Assembly: GCF_042701255.1 (NCBI RefSeq)
Contig: NZ_CP170554.1
Span: forward strand, 620,001-684,000
Origin: Tahibacter sp042701255
Lineage (GTDB): Bacteria; Pseudomonadota; Gammaproteobacteria; Xanthomonadales; Rhodanobacteraceae
Direction: 5' to 3'
Length of the DNA stretch: 64,000 bases
In this document: one piece after another, positions 46,381 to 55,461 of the stretch
Numbering within the stretch: position 1 is the first letter of the stretch
How the letters are laid out: each line of letters starts with the position of its first letter
Translations under genes and position numbers: made by a program
The notes under the pieces: generated by a model
Seen by the model: the letters and a program-made list of their open reading frames with translations, nothing else
The model's database searches: none
What the model was told of the DNA's origin: nothing

Positions 46381-48270
46381 TCAGGGCGATTCGGCCAGGT
46401 AGGTATAACCGGTCAGGCCGGTTTCCAGCACGGCCTCGAACTGCTGCGCGGTCTCGTCACTGAGGCCGGCCGCGGCGATCTTGTCGCGATAAGCCTGGCG
46501 CAGCGCGGCGAGATCGTAGCCGACGTAGTCGAGCATGATGTCGCAGGAGTCGCCGCGCTTGAATTGCGACAGCTGCGGCTCGCCGGCTTCGTCGATGTGC
46601 ACGCTGACCGCATCGGTGTCGCCGAACAGGTTGTGGATGTCGCCGAGCGTTTCCTGGTACGCGCCGACCATGAAGATACCGAGGCGATAGGACTCGCCCG
46701 GACGCAGCTCGTGCAGCGGCAGGCTCACGTCGAGGCCGTCCTCTTCCACGTACTGGTCGATGCGGCCGTCGGAATCGCAGGTCAGGTCGCCGATGACGCC
46801 GCGGCGCGTCGGTTCCTCGTCCAGACGCGTCAGCGGCACGATCGGAAACACCTGATCGATGGCCCAGACGTCGGGAATCGACTCGAACACCGAGAAGTTG
46901 ACGAAGTACTTGTCGACGAGGCGCAGATCGAGCTCGTCGATGGCCTGGCGATGCGCGCGTTCCTCCGGCTTGAGGCGGCGGCGCACGATCGTGACGATCG
47001 CGTAGAACAGATCGTCCAGGCGTGCACGGTCGGCCAGCGAAAGCTGTCCGAGCGCATACAGGGTCTGGCCTTCAGCGACGTGGTGCAGCGCTTCCTGATA
47101 CAGCTCCAGCAGCGGACGCTCGTCGAGTTCGGCGTGGATCTCGCGCAGATGGCGCAGCACGGCCGGTTCGTTCGCGCGCTCCGGCGGAATCGCGCCGGTC
47201 GGCGCCTGTTCCACTTCGCTGACGTTGACGATGAGCACGGCGTGGTGCGCGGTCATCGCGCGGCCGGCTTCGGTGATCACGCGCGGCGCCTTCAGCCCGT
47301 GCTCGGCGCAGGCTTCGGCCAGCGGCTGCACGATGGTCGCGGCGTACTGTTCCAGGCCGTAGTTGATCGAGCAGAACGAGCGCGAACGCGAACCTTCGTA
47401 GTCCACGCCGAGACCGCCGCCGACGTCCATCGTCGCGATCGGCAGGCCCATCTTGGACAGCTCGACGAAATAGCGCACGGCTTCGCGCATGCCGGCGGCG
47501 ATGTCGCGCACGTTGCTGAGCTGCGAGCCCATGTGGAAGTGCAGCAGCTTGAGAGTGTGATCGAGCTTGTGCCGGCGCAGCTCGTCGACGAGGTCGAGCA
47601 CCTGGCGCGGCGTCAGGCCGAACTTGGCCTTGTCGCCGCCGGTGTTCTGCCACTTGCCGGCACCGAGCGTGGCCAGGCGCATGCGCACGCCGAGCAGCGG
47701 CTCGACGCCGAGCACGCGCGATTCCTCGATGACGTGGGCCAGTTCCGACGGCTTCTCGATGACGATGTAGATTTCCAGGCCGAGGCGGCGGCCGATCAGC
47801 GCGAGGCGGATGTATTCGCGGTCCTTGTAGCCGTTGCAGATCACCGTGCTGCCGGGCTTGGCCAGCGCGAGCACGGCCATCAGTTCGGGCTTGGAGCCGG
47901 CCTCCAGACCGAAGCCGCGGTCGCCGTGCGCGGCGAGCTCGCCGGCCACGCCGCGCTGCTGGTTGGTCTTGATCGGGAACACCGCGGTATAGCCGCCGGT
48001 GTAGTCCCAGTCGGCCATGACCTTGGCGAACGCCGCCTGCAGCCGCGCGCGGCGGTGGTGCAGGATGTCGGAGAAGCGCACGAGCAGCGGCAGCCGCGAG
48101 CCCTGCGCCTGCGCCCGGGCGACGATCTCGTCCAGTGCCAGTGCGGGGCCGTCCGGTCCGTGCGGCTGCGCGGCCATGCGGCCCTGTTCGTCGATCTCGA
48201 AATAGCTTTCGCCCCAGTAGGGCACGGCGTAGCGCTGGCGCGCCTGTTCCACGTTCCACGCATTCGTCAT
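46381..48270 (-). CDS. speA: Biosynthetic arginine decarboxylase
   Basis: 629 residues, the normal length. A PLP-dependent enzyme converting arginine to agmatine, the first step of one putrescine route. The PLP Lys is in TAVFPIKTNQQRGV near residue 100, and the C-terminal part contains NFSVFESIPDVWAI and the substrate-loop CDSDGR typical of fold III decarboxylases. GAGGAAA precedes the start. It is divergent from speE with 232 bases between starts, so polyamine genes are paired here. No agmatinase gene is adjacent. Confidence 0.95.
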   Translation of the reverse strand: MTNAWNVEQARQRYAVPYWGESYFEIDEQGRMAAQPHGPDGPALALDEIVARAQAQGSRLPLLVRFSDILHHRRARLQAAFAKVMADWDYTGGYTAVFPIKTNQQRGVAGELAAHGDRGFGLEAGSKPELMAVLALAKPGSTVICNGYKDREYIRLALIGRRLGLEIYIVIEKPSELAHVIEESRVLGVEPLLGVRMRLATLGAGKWQNTGGDKAKFGLTPRQVLDLVDELRRHKLDHTLKLLHFHMGSQLSNVRDIAAGMREAVRYFVELSKMGLPIATMDVGGGLGVDYEGSRSRSFCSINYGLEQYAATIVQPLAEACAEHGLKAPRVITEAGRAMTAHHAVLIVNVSEVEQAPTGAIPPERANEPAVLRHLREIHAELDERPLLELYQEALHHVAEGQTLYALGQLSLADRARLDDLFYAIVTIVRRRLKPEERAHRQAIDELDLRLVDKYFVNFSVFESIPDVWAIDQVFPIVPLTRLDEEPTRRGVIGDLTCDSDGRIDQYVEEDGLDVSLPLHELRPGESYRLGIFMVGAYQETLGDIHNLFGDTDAVSVHIDEAGEPQLSQFKRGDSCDIMLDYVGYDLAALRQAYRDKIAAAGLSDETAQQFEAVLETGLTGYTYLAESP

Positions 48271-48502
48271 TGAAGCGTTTCCTCAACTGTACGAGTGTGC
48301 GTCGCAGCGGCGGGGCCTGGACGAAAAACAGTGGCGAAAACCACCTTCCCGACGGCCGGAAGCCTCGCACGCCGCGGGGCCGTAGGGCCCGACATTGTAC
48401 CGGCCCAAGGTCTAAGGTCGATGACGGCGGCGGACGCGACCAAAGCCGCCGGGGAACCGGTACAATCGCGCGCCCCGTCCGACCCTCCCCGAGCACAGCG
48501 CC

Positions 48503-49354
48503 ATGTCCGAGACCTCCTGGTTCACCGAACAGCACGAGCACTCCGGCTCGTCCATCGGTTTCCGCGTGAAAGAAAAGCTGCACGCGGAGAAGACGCCGTT
48601 CCAGACCATCGAGATCTACGACACGACGGACTGGGGCAAGCTGATGGTCATCGACGGCTGCATGATGGTCTCCACGCGCGACAACTTCCTCTATCACGAG
48701 ATGATGTCGCACCCGGCGCTGTTCACCCACGCGCGCGCCAAGCGCGTCGTCATCATCGGCGGCGGCGACTGCGGCACCCTGCGCGAAGTGCTGCGCCACG
48801 ACGAGGTGGAGAAGGCGATCCAGGTCGAGATCGACGAGCGTGTCACGCGCCTGGCCGAGAAGTATTTCCCCGAGCTCTGCGAAGCCAACAACGACCCGCG
48901 CGCCGAACTGCTGTTCATCGACGGCATCAAGTACATGGCCGACTGCGAGCCGGAGTCGCTGGATCTGATCATCGTCGATTCGACCGATCCGGTCGGTCCG
49001 GCCGAAGGCCTGTTCAACGCCGCGTTCTACTCCAGCTGCTACAAGGCGCTGCGCCACGGCGGCATCCTCGTGCAGCAGTCGGAATCGCCGCTGGTGCATC
49101 TGGATCTGATCAAGTCCATGCGCGTGGCCATGAAGAGCGCCGGCTTCCAGGCCGCCAAGACCCTGAACTTCCCGCAGCCCTGCTATCCGACCGGCTGGTG
49201 GAGCTGCACGATGGTGCGCAAGGGCGCCGACCTCGCCGGTTTCCGCGAACGCGGTGCGGCGAGCAAGCAGTTCCCGACGCGCTACTACAACGTCGACATG
49301 CACCGCGCCGCGCTGGCGCTGCCCGAGTTCGTGCGCGAAGCGCTCGGCGAATAA
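48503..49354 (+). CDS. speE: Spermidine synthase
   Basis: 283 residues. An aminopropyltransferase that transfers the aminopropyl group of decarboxylated S-adenosylmethionine to putrescine. Signatures: LMVIDGCMMVSTRDNFLYHEMMSH, VIIGGGDCGTLREVLRH, and the active-site DSTDPVGPAEGLF. The start lacks a strong Shine-Dalgarno sequence (GAGCAC). It is divergent from speA. An imperfect hairpin at about 49376-49408 may be its terminator. Confidence 0.95.
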   Translation: MSETSWFTEQHEHSGSSIGFRVKEKLHAEKTPFQTIEIYDTTDWGKLMVIDGCMMVSTRDNFLYHEMMSHPALFTHARAKRVVIIGGGDCGTLREVLRHDEVEKAIQVEIDERVTRLAEKYFPELCEANNDPRAELLFIDGIKYMADCEPESLDLIIVDSTDPVGPAEGLFNAAFYSSCYKALRHGGILVQQSESPLVHLDLIKSMRVAMKSAGFQAAKTLNFPQPCYPTGWWSCTMVRKGADLAGFRERGAASKQFPTRYYNVDMHRAALALPEFVREALGE

Positions 49355-49593
49355 ACGTCAGGAAACGATGCGGACGGGTGTCGCCGGCAGCGCCGGGCGA
49401 TACCCGCTCCGTAGCGGCTGCGACCTGACGCCTGCTCCGACGTTTCCGCGCGCAGGCACCGCGATGCGATCCATCCGTCGCGTCCGGTTGACCATCGCCG
49501 GCACGCTCCCTCTTTGGTCGTAGGCGTCCGGAAAGCGGCCCGCTCGGCGCTAAGCTGCGCCGCCGGATTCCGCCGCCGTTGCCGTACCGCGCC

Positions 49594-50505
49594 ATGTCCG
49601 TCTTCGCCGCCTTTGCTTTCGTCCTTCTGCTGATGGCCCTGGGCCGCTCGCTGGCCTGGCGCCGGCTCGTGCCCGACAGCGCGCCCGATGCGCTGAACAT
49701 CGTCGTGCTCTACGTCTGCATGCCGGCGTCCATCCTGCTGCAGGTGCCCAAGCTGCAGTTCGCCTCGACCGCCTTCGGCGTCATGCTCGTGCCCTGGCTG
49801 CTGCTCGTGCTGAGCACGGCGCTCGTACTGGGCGCGGCGCGCCTGCTGCGCCTGCAGCGGCCGGACACGGCGGTGCTGCTGCTTGAAGTGCCGCTCGGCA
49901 ATACCTCGTTCCTCGGCTTTGCGCTGATCCCGGTGCTGGCCAGCCCGGCGGCGATGCCGTTTGCCGTGCTCTACGACCAGTTCGGCAGCTTCCTGATCCT
50001 GTCCACGTTCGGCCTGACCGTCATCGCGATCTATTCCGGCGGCGCGCGGCCGACGCCGGCCGCGGTCGTGCGCCGCGTGCTCGGTTTTCCGCCGTTCCTC
50101 GCGCTCGTTTTCGCGTTGACCCTGATGCCGGCGCAGCCGCCGCAAGCCATCGCCGCTGTGCTGCAGCAGTTGGCCGGCGCGATGCTGCCGCTGGTCGGCC
50201 TCGCGCTGGGCATGCAGCTCAAGCTGCGTCTGCCGCGCGCGCAGCTGTTGCCGCTGGGCCTGGGCCTGGCCGGCAAGCTGTTCGTGATGCCGGCGCTGGC
50301 CTGGCTGCTGTGTCTGGCCCTCGGCCTGGGCCCCGACGCGCGCGCCGCCGTCGTGCTCGAAGCGGCCATGCCGCCGATGATCACCGCCGCCGCACTCGCC
50401 GCGATGGCGCGCTTGTCACCCGAGCTCGGCTCGGCCCTGGTCGGCTACGGCGTCGTGCTGTCGATGGCGAGCTTGCCGTTGTGGCGCTGGTGGCTGGGGC
50501 TTTGA
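49594..50505 (+). CDS. AEC-family (auxin efflux carrier-like) transporter
   Basis: About 303 residues with ten hydrophobic segments. LNIVVLYVCMPASILLQVPKL, LEVPLGNTSFLGFALIPVL and the C-terminal ALGMQLKL and AMPPMITAAALAAM match the family, which carries organic acids and related solutes. The first ATG at 49579 is in frame, but MSVFAAFAF at 49594 is the better start. It has no operon partners; the 526-base gap behind it holds repeats. Confidence 0.86.
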   Translation: MSVFAAFAFVLLLMALGRSLAWRRLVPDSAPDALNIVVLYVCMPASILLQVPKLQFASTAFGVMLVPWLLLVLSTALVLGAARLLRLQRPDTAVLLLEVPLGNTSFLGFALIPVLASPAAMPFAVLYDQFGSFLILSTFGLTVIAIYSGGARPTPAAVVRRVLGFPPFLALVFALTLMPAQPPQAIAAVLQQLAGAMLPLVGLALGMQLKLRLPRAQLLPLGLGLAGKLFVMPALAWLLCLALGLGPDARAAVVLEAAMPPMITAAALAAMARLSPELGSALVGYGVVLSMASLPLWRWWLGL

Positions 50506-50618
50506 GAGCCGGGAATCGGGAGCCGGGAATCGACGGCCGCCGCGAGGCAGGTGGTGGCGCTATGCGACTGGCGAGCGTTTCCCCCGGTTTTCCCGTTGCG
50601 ATTCAATCGCACGACGCA

Positions 50619-50656
50619 CCCCATCCCCGCCCATGCCCTCCCCTTGAAGGGGAGGG
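50619..50656. repeat. REP-like palindromic element, copy 1 (reverse)
   Basis: CCCTCCCCTT-G-AAGGGGAGGG (50636-50656) is a 21-base perfect palindrome with the tail CCCCATCCCCGCCCATG on its left. It is inverted relative to the copy at 50786-50823. A third, IS-interrupted copy lies at 29683-30757. Confidence 0.75.
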
Positions 50657-50785
50657 TGTCAAACGGCGCGCTCCGCTTTAAGAACGCCGCTGTGGCGGCG
50701 TGTTCTCCTTGCGAGAGCGAGGTTGATACGGCGCGCTCGCGAAGTGCGTAAATTGAGCCATTCCTTCGAGCTGGCCTTGATTAAG

Positions 50786-50823
50786 CCCTCCCCTTCAAGG
50801 GGAGGGTATGGGTGGGGATGGGG
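50786..50823. repeat. REP-like palindromic element, copy 2 (forward)
   Basis: CCCTCCCCTT-C-AAGGGGAGGG (50786-50806) followed by TATGGGTGGGGATGGGG. Read in the same orientation it differs from copy 1 at only a few bases. The two copies form an inverted pair 130 bases apart, downstream of the AEC gene, in a gap without genes. Confidence 0.75.
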
Positions 50824-50945
50824 TTGCCGTGCACGTGCAGCTCACGTCGCGGTGATCTTCGCGGAACGTATATCGAGCGCTTTCGACAGACCTCATTTAC
50901 CCGCACACACGCCACGAAAAGCCGAGGAAACGTCAGTTCTGTCTT

Positions 50946-50971
50946 CCGCCCCTCCCGCGAGGGAGGGGCGG
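50946..50971. terminator. Perfect 11-base hairpin downstream of the cupredoxin gene
   Basis: CCGCCCCTCCC, loop GCGA, GGGAGGGGCGG, 60 bases beyond the minus-strand cupredoxin stop. It may terminate that gene or belong to the nearby repeat family. No T tract. Confidence 0.45.
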
Positions 50972-51031
50972 AGTTTGCGCGAAGCAGCGAGATCAGGTTC
51001 GCGATGCACGTTGAAAATCCGCCCCGGATTT

Positions 51032-51802
51032 CTACGGACAGCTAGTTCCCTGCACCGACGTCACGCGTTCCAGCGCCAACGTGCCCGAGGCAGTGAACAG
51101 TGGATCGACCGAGGTCCAGCTGACGCTGCCGGCGTTGCAGCTCGTGAACGTGAAGGTCAGCGTGCCCCAGGGCGGATTGGTGATCTGGGTCGGGTCGAAG
51201 TTCGGCGGGAAGCGGCCGCCGCGGCTGTGGACTGCCTGCATCTCGATGCGGTTGTCGACGATCTGGCCGACGCCGAGTATCCAGACCTGGTTGCCGTTCG
51301 CGTCATAGGTGAACCAGAAGGCCGTGACCGTCGTGTCGTTGACCTTTTCGAGCTGGAAGCCGTGGCCGCTCTGCGCCGGGTTGTACCAGTTGCCGGTGAC
51401 GGCGCTGCCGATCGAGAACGCGGCGCCGCCCTGCACGGTGATCTTGCCGGACATGCCGATGCCGCCGGGCGCGCCGTGGGCGGTGCAGTAGTAGGGCACC
51501 TGGCCGGGACTGTTGAAGGTCAGGGTCTGGCTCCACTCGCTCGAATTCGGTGTGCCGCCGGACGGATTGCCCGTGCCCTTGCAGTTGTTGGAGCACTGGA
51601 ACGAACCGTCGTCGGCGACGACATTGTGGAAACCGCCGGCATTGCGGAACGTCACGGTGTCGCCGGCCTGTATCGTCAGGTTGGACGGCGAGAAGCCGTT
51701 GCCGACGCCGCCGACCGTTACGACGTGGTTGGCCGCGAAGGCCAGAGTGGTGACCAGCTGCAGGCTCGCGCCGGCCGCCCATTGCGCGATTCGCCGAATC
51801 AT
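51032..51802 (-). CDS. Exported cupredoxin with C-terminal beta domain
   Basis: 256 residues. After a signal peptide (ending LAFA, about 23) comes a plastocyanin-like domain (about 25-125) with candidate copper ligands His in GGFHNV, Cys and His in YYCTAHG, and Met in GMSGKITV. The remaining 130 residues form a domain opening GNWYNPAQSGHGFQLE and continuing VTAFWFTYDANGNQVWILG, a module found in many exported Lysobacterales proteins. The first domain is closely similar to the cupredoxin at 59158 in the electron-transfer locus. It lies 89 bases upstream of nothing but the TIGR02001 gene on the same strand. Confidence 0.85.
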   Translation of the reverse strand: MIRRIAQWAAGASLQLVTTLAFAANHVVTVGGVGNGFSPSNLTIQAGDTVTFRNAGGFHNVVADDGSFQCSNNCKGTGNPSGGTPNSSEWSQTLTFNSPGQVPYYCTAHGAPGGIGMSGKITVQGGAAFSIGSAVTGNWYNPAQSGHGFQLEKVNDTTVTAFWFTYDANGNQVWILGVGQIVDNRIEMQAVHSRGGRFPPNFDPTQITNPPWGTLTFTFTSCNAGSVSWTSVDPLFTASGTLALERVTSVQGTSCP

Positions 51803-51891
51803 GGATTGCCTCCGTCACGGAAGTGCCGCGCGGACTGCGCGGTTCGTGAGCGTGAGTGCGGGCCGCGTGCGGATCGGTTGCGTTTTGGGGC

Positions 51892-52611
51892 TCAGAAATT
51901 CCAGACCAGGCTGGTGACCCAGCGCCGGCGCTCGGCGGAACCGGTGTTGTACTGCGTCGCGTCCGGCGTGGCCCAGAGCAGCGAGGTGTACAGATAGACG
52001 TCGCCGACGCCGTAGCTCAGGCCGACATTGCCGTAGGCGTAGTCGAGCCCGGCGGCGTGCAGGCGCGCATAGCCCAGGCCGACGTCGGCGGCGAGGCGGC
52101 CCGCCAGCGGCTGGCGATAGCTGAGCTCGGCCGCCGCGGCGAAGCCGGTCGGCGCGCCGAGGTAGCTGAACACGCCGGGCGTGTCCGGCGACAGCGCGAG
52201 GCTCGCGCGCCAACGGCCGCGCCAGCCGATGGCCGCGGTCAGTTCGTTGTAATTGAGCTCGTCGCGCCAGACGTTCCACGGCGATTCGTAGTGCACGACG
52301 CCGAGCTTGGCCGACCAGTCCTCGTCGAGCCGCCAGCGCCGGTCGAGGTAGAGCGTGAACTGGGCGCCGGCGTCCTGGAACGGCGGCCGTTCCTGCGACG
52401 CGCCGAGCCCGACGGTCCAGTCGGTGCCGATGCCGTAGTGCAGGTCGGCCAGCCAGGCCGGCCGGCCCGAGCTCAGGCTGACGCCGCGATAGACGTTGTC
52501 GGTCGCGTAGCCGAGCGAGCCGCCCCAGCCCTGCGCCGGCGCTGCGCCGGCGGCGCCGATCAGCAACAGGCCGGCGATTCCACGCAAACAACGGTTGTGG
52601 GTACCGGCCAT
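51892..52611 (-). CDS. TIGR02001/TorF-type outer-membrane protein
   Basis: About 239 residues from MAGTHNRCLRGIAGLLLIGAAGAAPAQ (signal peptide). GGSLGYATDNVYRGVSLSSGRPAWLADLHYG is the family opening, followed by alternating beta strands and a C-terminal Phe (VTSLVWNF). The family is a putative porin of the outer membrane, often near redox or nutrient genes. It is divergent from the ECF sigma factor of the electron-transfer locus and may share its regulatory region. Confidence 0.82.
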   Translation of the reverse strand: MAGTHNRCLRGIAGLLLIGAAGAAPAQGWGGSLGYATDNVYRGVSLSSGRPAWLADLHYGIGTDWTVGLGASQERPPFQDAGAQFTLYLDRRWRLDEDWSAKLGVVHYESPWNVWRDELNYNELTAAIGWRGRWRASLALSPDTPGVFSYLGAPTGFAAAAELSYRQPLAGRLAADVGLGYARLHAAGLDYAYGNVGLSYGVGDVYLYTSLLWATPDATQYNTGSAERRRWVTSLVWNF

Positions 52612-52864
52612 GGCGCAGAATCTGCCTGAGGTAGGAAGTCGGGCGAACCTACACCGACAGGCAACCGTCGAAAAAGCCGGCAATGGTTATTTGGCGCAGC
52701 GGTTCACACCCGGCGGCCTGTGGCGATGGCCGCGGCGCCCGGCCGGTGACGCCGCCGGCGGGCGCCGCCGCGGTGGCGGCGGGCCGGGGCGGCCGGTGCA
52801 GGGCAGGGACAACCTTTTGCCGCGACGGCGGCACTCAACGACGACAGGTGACCGACCGGAACCC

Positions 52865-53485
52865 ATGGACGTCAGCAGCGACAACCCGGATGTGCTGGAT
52901 GCCGACGCGGCGGACGCGGGCGAGGCGATAGAGCGCCGCCTGCTCGCGGCCGTCGCGCGCGGCGACCGCGTCGCGTTCGAGCGGCTCTACCTGCGCCAGC
53001 ACGGCGTGCTCGCGCGCTTCATCGCGCGGCACACGGCGCGGCGCGATCTCGTCGACGACGTCATCAACGACGCGTTCTGGGTGGTCTGGCGCAAGGCGGC
53101 CGAGTTCCGCGGCGATTCCAAGGTCGGCACCTGGATCATCGGCATCGCCTACCGCTGCATGCTCAAGACCTTGCGCCAGAACGTCCCGGTGGCCGAGATC
53201 GAGGAAGAACTGGCGGATCCGGCCGCCGCGGAAACCGGCGAGGCCGAGCAGCGCGAGCTGCGCGACTGGGTGCGCCGCGGCCTGGACCTGCTGTCGCCGG
53301 AACAGCGCACGACCCTGGAGCTGGCCTATTACCTCGGCCAGTCCTGCGAGGAGATCGCCGTGATCATGAACTGCGCGACCGGCACGGTGAAGGCGCGCAT
53401 GTTCCATGCGCGTCTGCGCCTGCGCAATTCGCTGCCGGCGCTCGGCGGCGCCGATTTCGCCGCGAACCCCGCCGAACGGAAATGA
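52865..53485 (+). CDS. ECF RNA polymerase sigma factor
   Basis: About 206 residues from MDVSSDNPDVLD. Region 2 (FERLYLRQHGVLARFIARHTARRDLVDDVINDAFWVVWRKAAEFRGDSKVGTWIIGIAYRCMLKTLRQ) and region 4 (LSPEQRTTLELAYYLGQSCEEIAVIMNCATGTVKARMFHARLRLRNSL) are complete. The next gene, a zinc-finger anti-sigma factor, overlaps its stop by four bases. It presumably drives its own operon, including the electron-transfer genes, in answer to an envelope signal. Confidence 0.92.
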   Translation: MDVSSDNPDVLDADAADAGEAIERRLLAAVARGDRVAFERLYLRQHGVLARFIARHTARRDLVDDVINDAFWVVWRKAAEFRGDSKVGTWIIGIAYRCMLKTLRQNVPVAEIEEELADPAAAETGEAEQRELRDWVRRGLDLLSPEQRTTLELAYYLGQSCEEIAVIMNCATGTVKARMFHARLRLRNSLPALGGADFAANPAERK

Positions 53486-54141
53486 CCATGAGCGACGAAG
53501 GCCTTTCGCATACGCAGACCTGGGACCTGATTCCCTGGGTCGTCAACGGCACGGCGACCGCAGAGCAGCGCGCGCGCGTCGAGCGGCATCTGCGCGACTG
53601 CGCCGACTGCCGCCGCGAATTCGCGCTGCAGCAGCAGTTCCAGGCCGGACTGCGCGACGATGCGGAAGCTGTCGAACACGATCCGCGCCCGGGCCTGGAG
53701 CGCCTGTTCCTGCGCATCGACGCCGAGGCCGTGCCGCTGCCGGCCGCGACGGCGACCGTGCATCGCGGCGGCGGCTGGCTGCCCTGGCTCGCCGCGGCCG
53801 TCATCGTGCAGGCCGTCGGTCTGGCGTTGCTGGCCGGCATGCTGCTGGGCCGGCCCGCGGCGTCCGACGAATACCGTACCTTGAGCGCCGCACCCGAACG
53901 CAGCGACGCAGTGATCCGTCTCGTCGTCGCGCCGGATACGACGCTCGCCGCGCTCGGTGCACTGCTCGCCGACACGCAGCTGCGCATCGTCGAGAGCACG
54001 GGCGACAACGGCGCGTTCGGCCTCGCGCCGCGCGACACGGCCTCCTCACCGGACGTCGCCGCGACCATCGCCGCATTGCGTGCACGCCCCGGCGTGCTGA
54101 TGGCCGAACCCATCGCCGGCGCGGCCGGCAAGGCGCAATGA
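53482..54141 (+). CDS. Zinc-finger anti-sigma factor with a subtilase-propeptide-like periplasmic domain
   Basis: 219 residues. The cytoplasmic N-terminus has the anti-sigma zinc motif in VERHLRDCADCRREF (His-x3-Cys-x2-Cys). One membrane span lies at about 101-122 (AAAVIVQAVGLALLAGMLLG). The periplasmic part (about 138-210, DAVIRLVVAPDTTLAALGALL then IAALRARPGVLMAEPI) has the beta-alpha-beta rhythm of subtilase propeptides (I9/fervidolysin type). A subtilase gene follows four bases on. This suggests that the periplasmic domain binds or is cut by that protease; this is inference. Confidence 0.85.
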   Translation: MTMSDEGLSHTQTWDLIPWVVNGTATAEQRARVERHLRDCADCRREFALQQQFQAGLRDDAEAVEHDPRPGLERLFLRIDAEAVPLPAATATVHRGGGWLPWLAAAVIVQAVGLALLAGMLLGRPAASDEYRTLSAAPERSDAVIRLVVAPDTTLAALGALLADTQLRIVESTGDNGAFGLAPRDTASSPDVAATIAALRARPGVLMAEPIAGAAGKAQ

Positions 54142-54145
54142 AGCC

Positions 54146-55459
54146 ATGACCTCGCACCGCCGCTGGCTCGCATCCGTCGCCGCGCTGGTTCTCGCCGCCG
54201 CGGTGCAGGCCGCGCCGCCGCCGCAGGACTGGAGCGCCGGCTACGACGCCGCGCGCCTGATCGTCGTCGCGGTCGCCGACAAGCCCGACCCGCAGCCGTC
54301 CGCCGGCGCGACGCCGCGCGGCTACGACGCGCTGCCGAACTACAGCGGCGGCGAGCGCGCCGCCGAAACCGCCGCGCATCTGTCGGCCGACTACGGCCTC
54401 AGCGAACGCGCGGCCTGGGTCATCGAGCCGCTGCGTCTGCGCTGCCTCGTGTTCGCGCTGCCGGCGCAGGCCGACCGCACACAGCTGCTGGCCGAGCTGC
54501 AGCACGACCGGCGCGTGCGCCTCGCGCAGCCGCTGCAGGAGTTCGAGACCCTGGCCAGCGCCGGCGCGCCGATGGTGACCGCCGCGATGCCGGCGCCGGA
54601 CTACAACGATCCCTACGTCGGCCTGCAGCGCAGCTTCTCGACGATCTCCGCGGGCGCCGCGCAGCGCACGACGCGCGGCGACGGCGTACGCATCGCGCTG
54701 ATCGACACCGGTGTGGACGCGGCCCATCCCGATCTCGCCGGACGCATCAAAGAACAGCGCGATTTCGTCGGCGGTGCGGCCGACACGGCCGAGCGCCACG
54801 GCACCGAAGTCGCCGGCGTGATCTCGGCCGTGGCCAACAACAAGCTCGGCATCGTCGGCGTCGCGCCGGGCGCGCAACTGCTCGCCTATCGCGCCTGCTG
54901 GCCGGCGACGCCGCAGGCGGCCAGCGCGCGCTGCAACACCTTCACCCTGGCGCTCGCGCTCGGTGCCGCGCTGGCGTCCGACGCGCGCATCATCAATCTG
55001 AGTCTCGGCGGTCCGGCCGATCCCTTGCTGCAGCAGCTCGTCGATCAGGCGCAGTCCCGCGGCATCGTCGTCGTCGGCGCCGTGCCGCCCGACCGGCGCA
55101 TGGACGGTTTTCCGGTCGGCATCCCCGGCGTCATCGCGGTCGCCGCGGCCGAGGACACCGATGCGGCCGCGCAGACCCTGCGCGCGCCGGGCCGCGACGT
55201 GCTGACCCTCGAACCGGGCGGCCATTTCGACTACGCCTCGGGCAGCTCGCTCGCGACGGCGCACGTGACCGGCGCGCTGGCGCTGCTGCTCGCGCTGGAC
55301 CGTCACGGCCGCGCGGCCGAGCTCGCGGCGCTGCTGCAGCGCAGCCAGCAGGAAGCCGGTCGCAGCATCGACGTCTGTCGCGCGATCGCCGCGCTGCGGC
55401 ACGATCCGGCGACCTGCGCTGCGCAGGCTGGCACGCCGGCCGCAGGCAACGGCGGTTGA
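54146..55459 (+). CDS. Exported subtilisin-like (S8) protease of the electron-transfer operon
   Basis: 437 residues, signal peptide about 1-22. A propeptide-like segment lies at about 85-135 (CLVFALPAQADRTQLLAELQHDRRVRLAQP). The triad is complete: Asp in IALIDTGVDAAHPDL, His in ERHGTEVAGVIS, Ser in ASGSSLATAHVTGALAL. The oxyanion Asn of canonical subtilases (usually ASAGN) is missing; the corresponding stretch reads VVVGAVPPDRR. It is the third gene of the sigma/anti-sigma unit and ends two bases before the decaheme cytochrome. A role in signal processing or in maturing the redox proteins is possible. Confidence 0.9.
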   Translation: MTSHRRWLASVAALVLAAAVQAAPPPQDWSAGYDAARLIVVAVADKPDPQPSAGATPRGYDALPNYSGGERAAETAAHLSADYGLSERAAWVIEPLRLRCLVFALPAQADRTQLLAELQHDRRVRLAQPLQEFETLASAGAPMVTAAMPAPDYNDPYVGLQRSFSTISAGAAQRTTRGDGVRIALIDTGVDAAHPDLAGRIKEQRDFVGGAADTAERHGTEVAGVISAVANNKLGIVGVAPGAQLLAYRACWPATPQAASARCNTFTLALALGAALASDARIINLSLGGPADPLLQQLVDQAQSRGIVVVGAVPPDRRMDGFPVGIPGVIAVAAAEDTDAAAQTLRAPGRDVLTLEPGGHFDYASGSSLATAHVTGALALLLALDRHGRAAELAALLQRSQQEAGRSIDVCRAIAALRHDPATCAAQAGTPAAGNGG

Positions 55460-55461
55460 GC

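Noticed and set aside
49376..49408. Imperfect hairpin after speE
   Set aside because: Mentioned as a possible terminator, but mismatches and no T tract leave it too weak for its own entry.
52683..52864. ECF-type promoter upstream of the sigma factor (ACAACCTTTT near 52807)
   Set aside because: The -35-like stretch is suggestive, but no -10 element at proper spacing was found and no second copy in the operon supports it.
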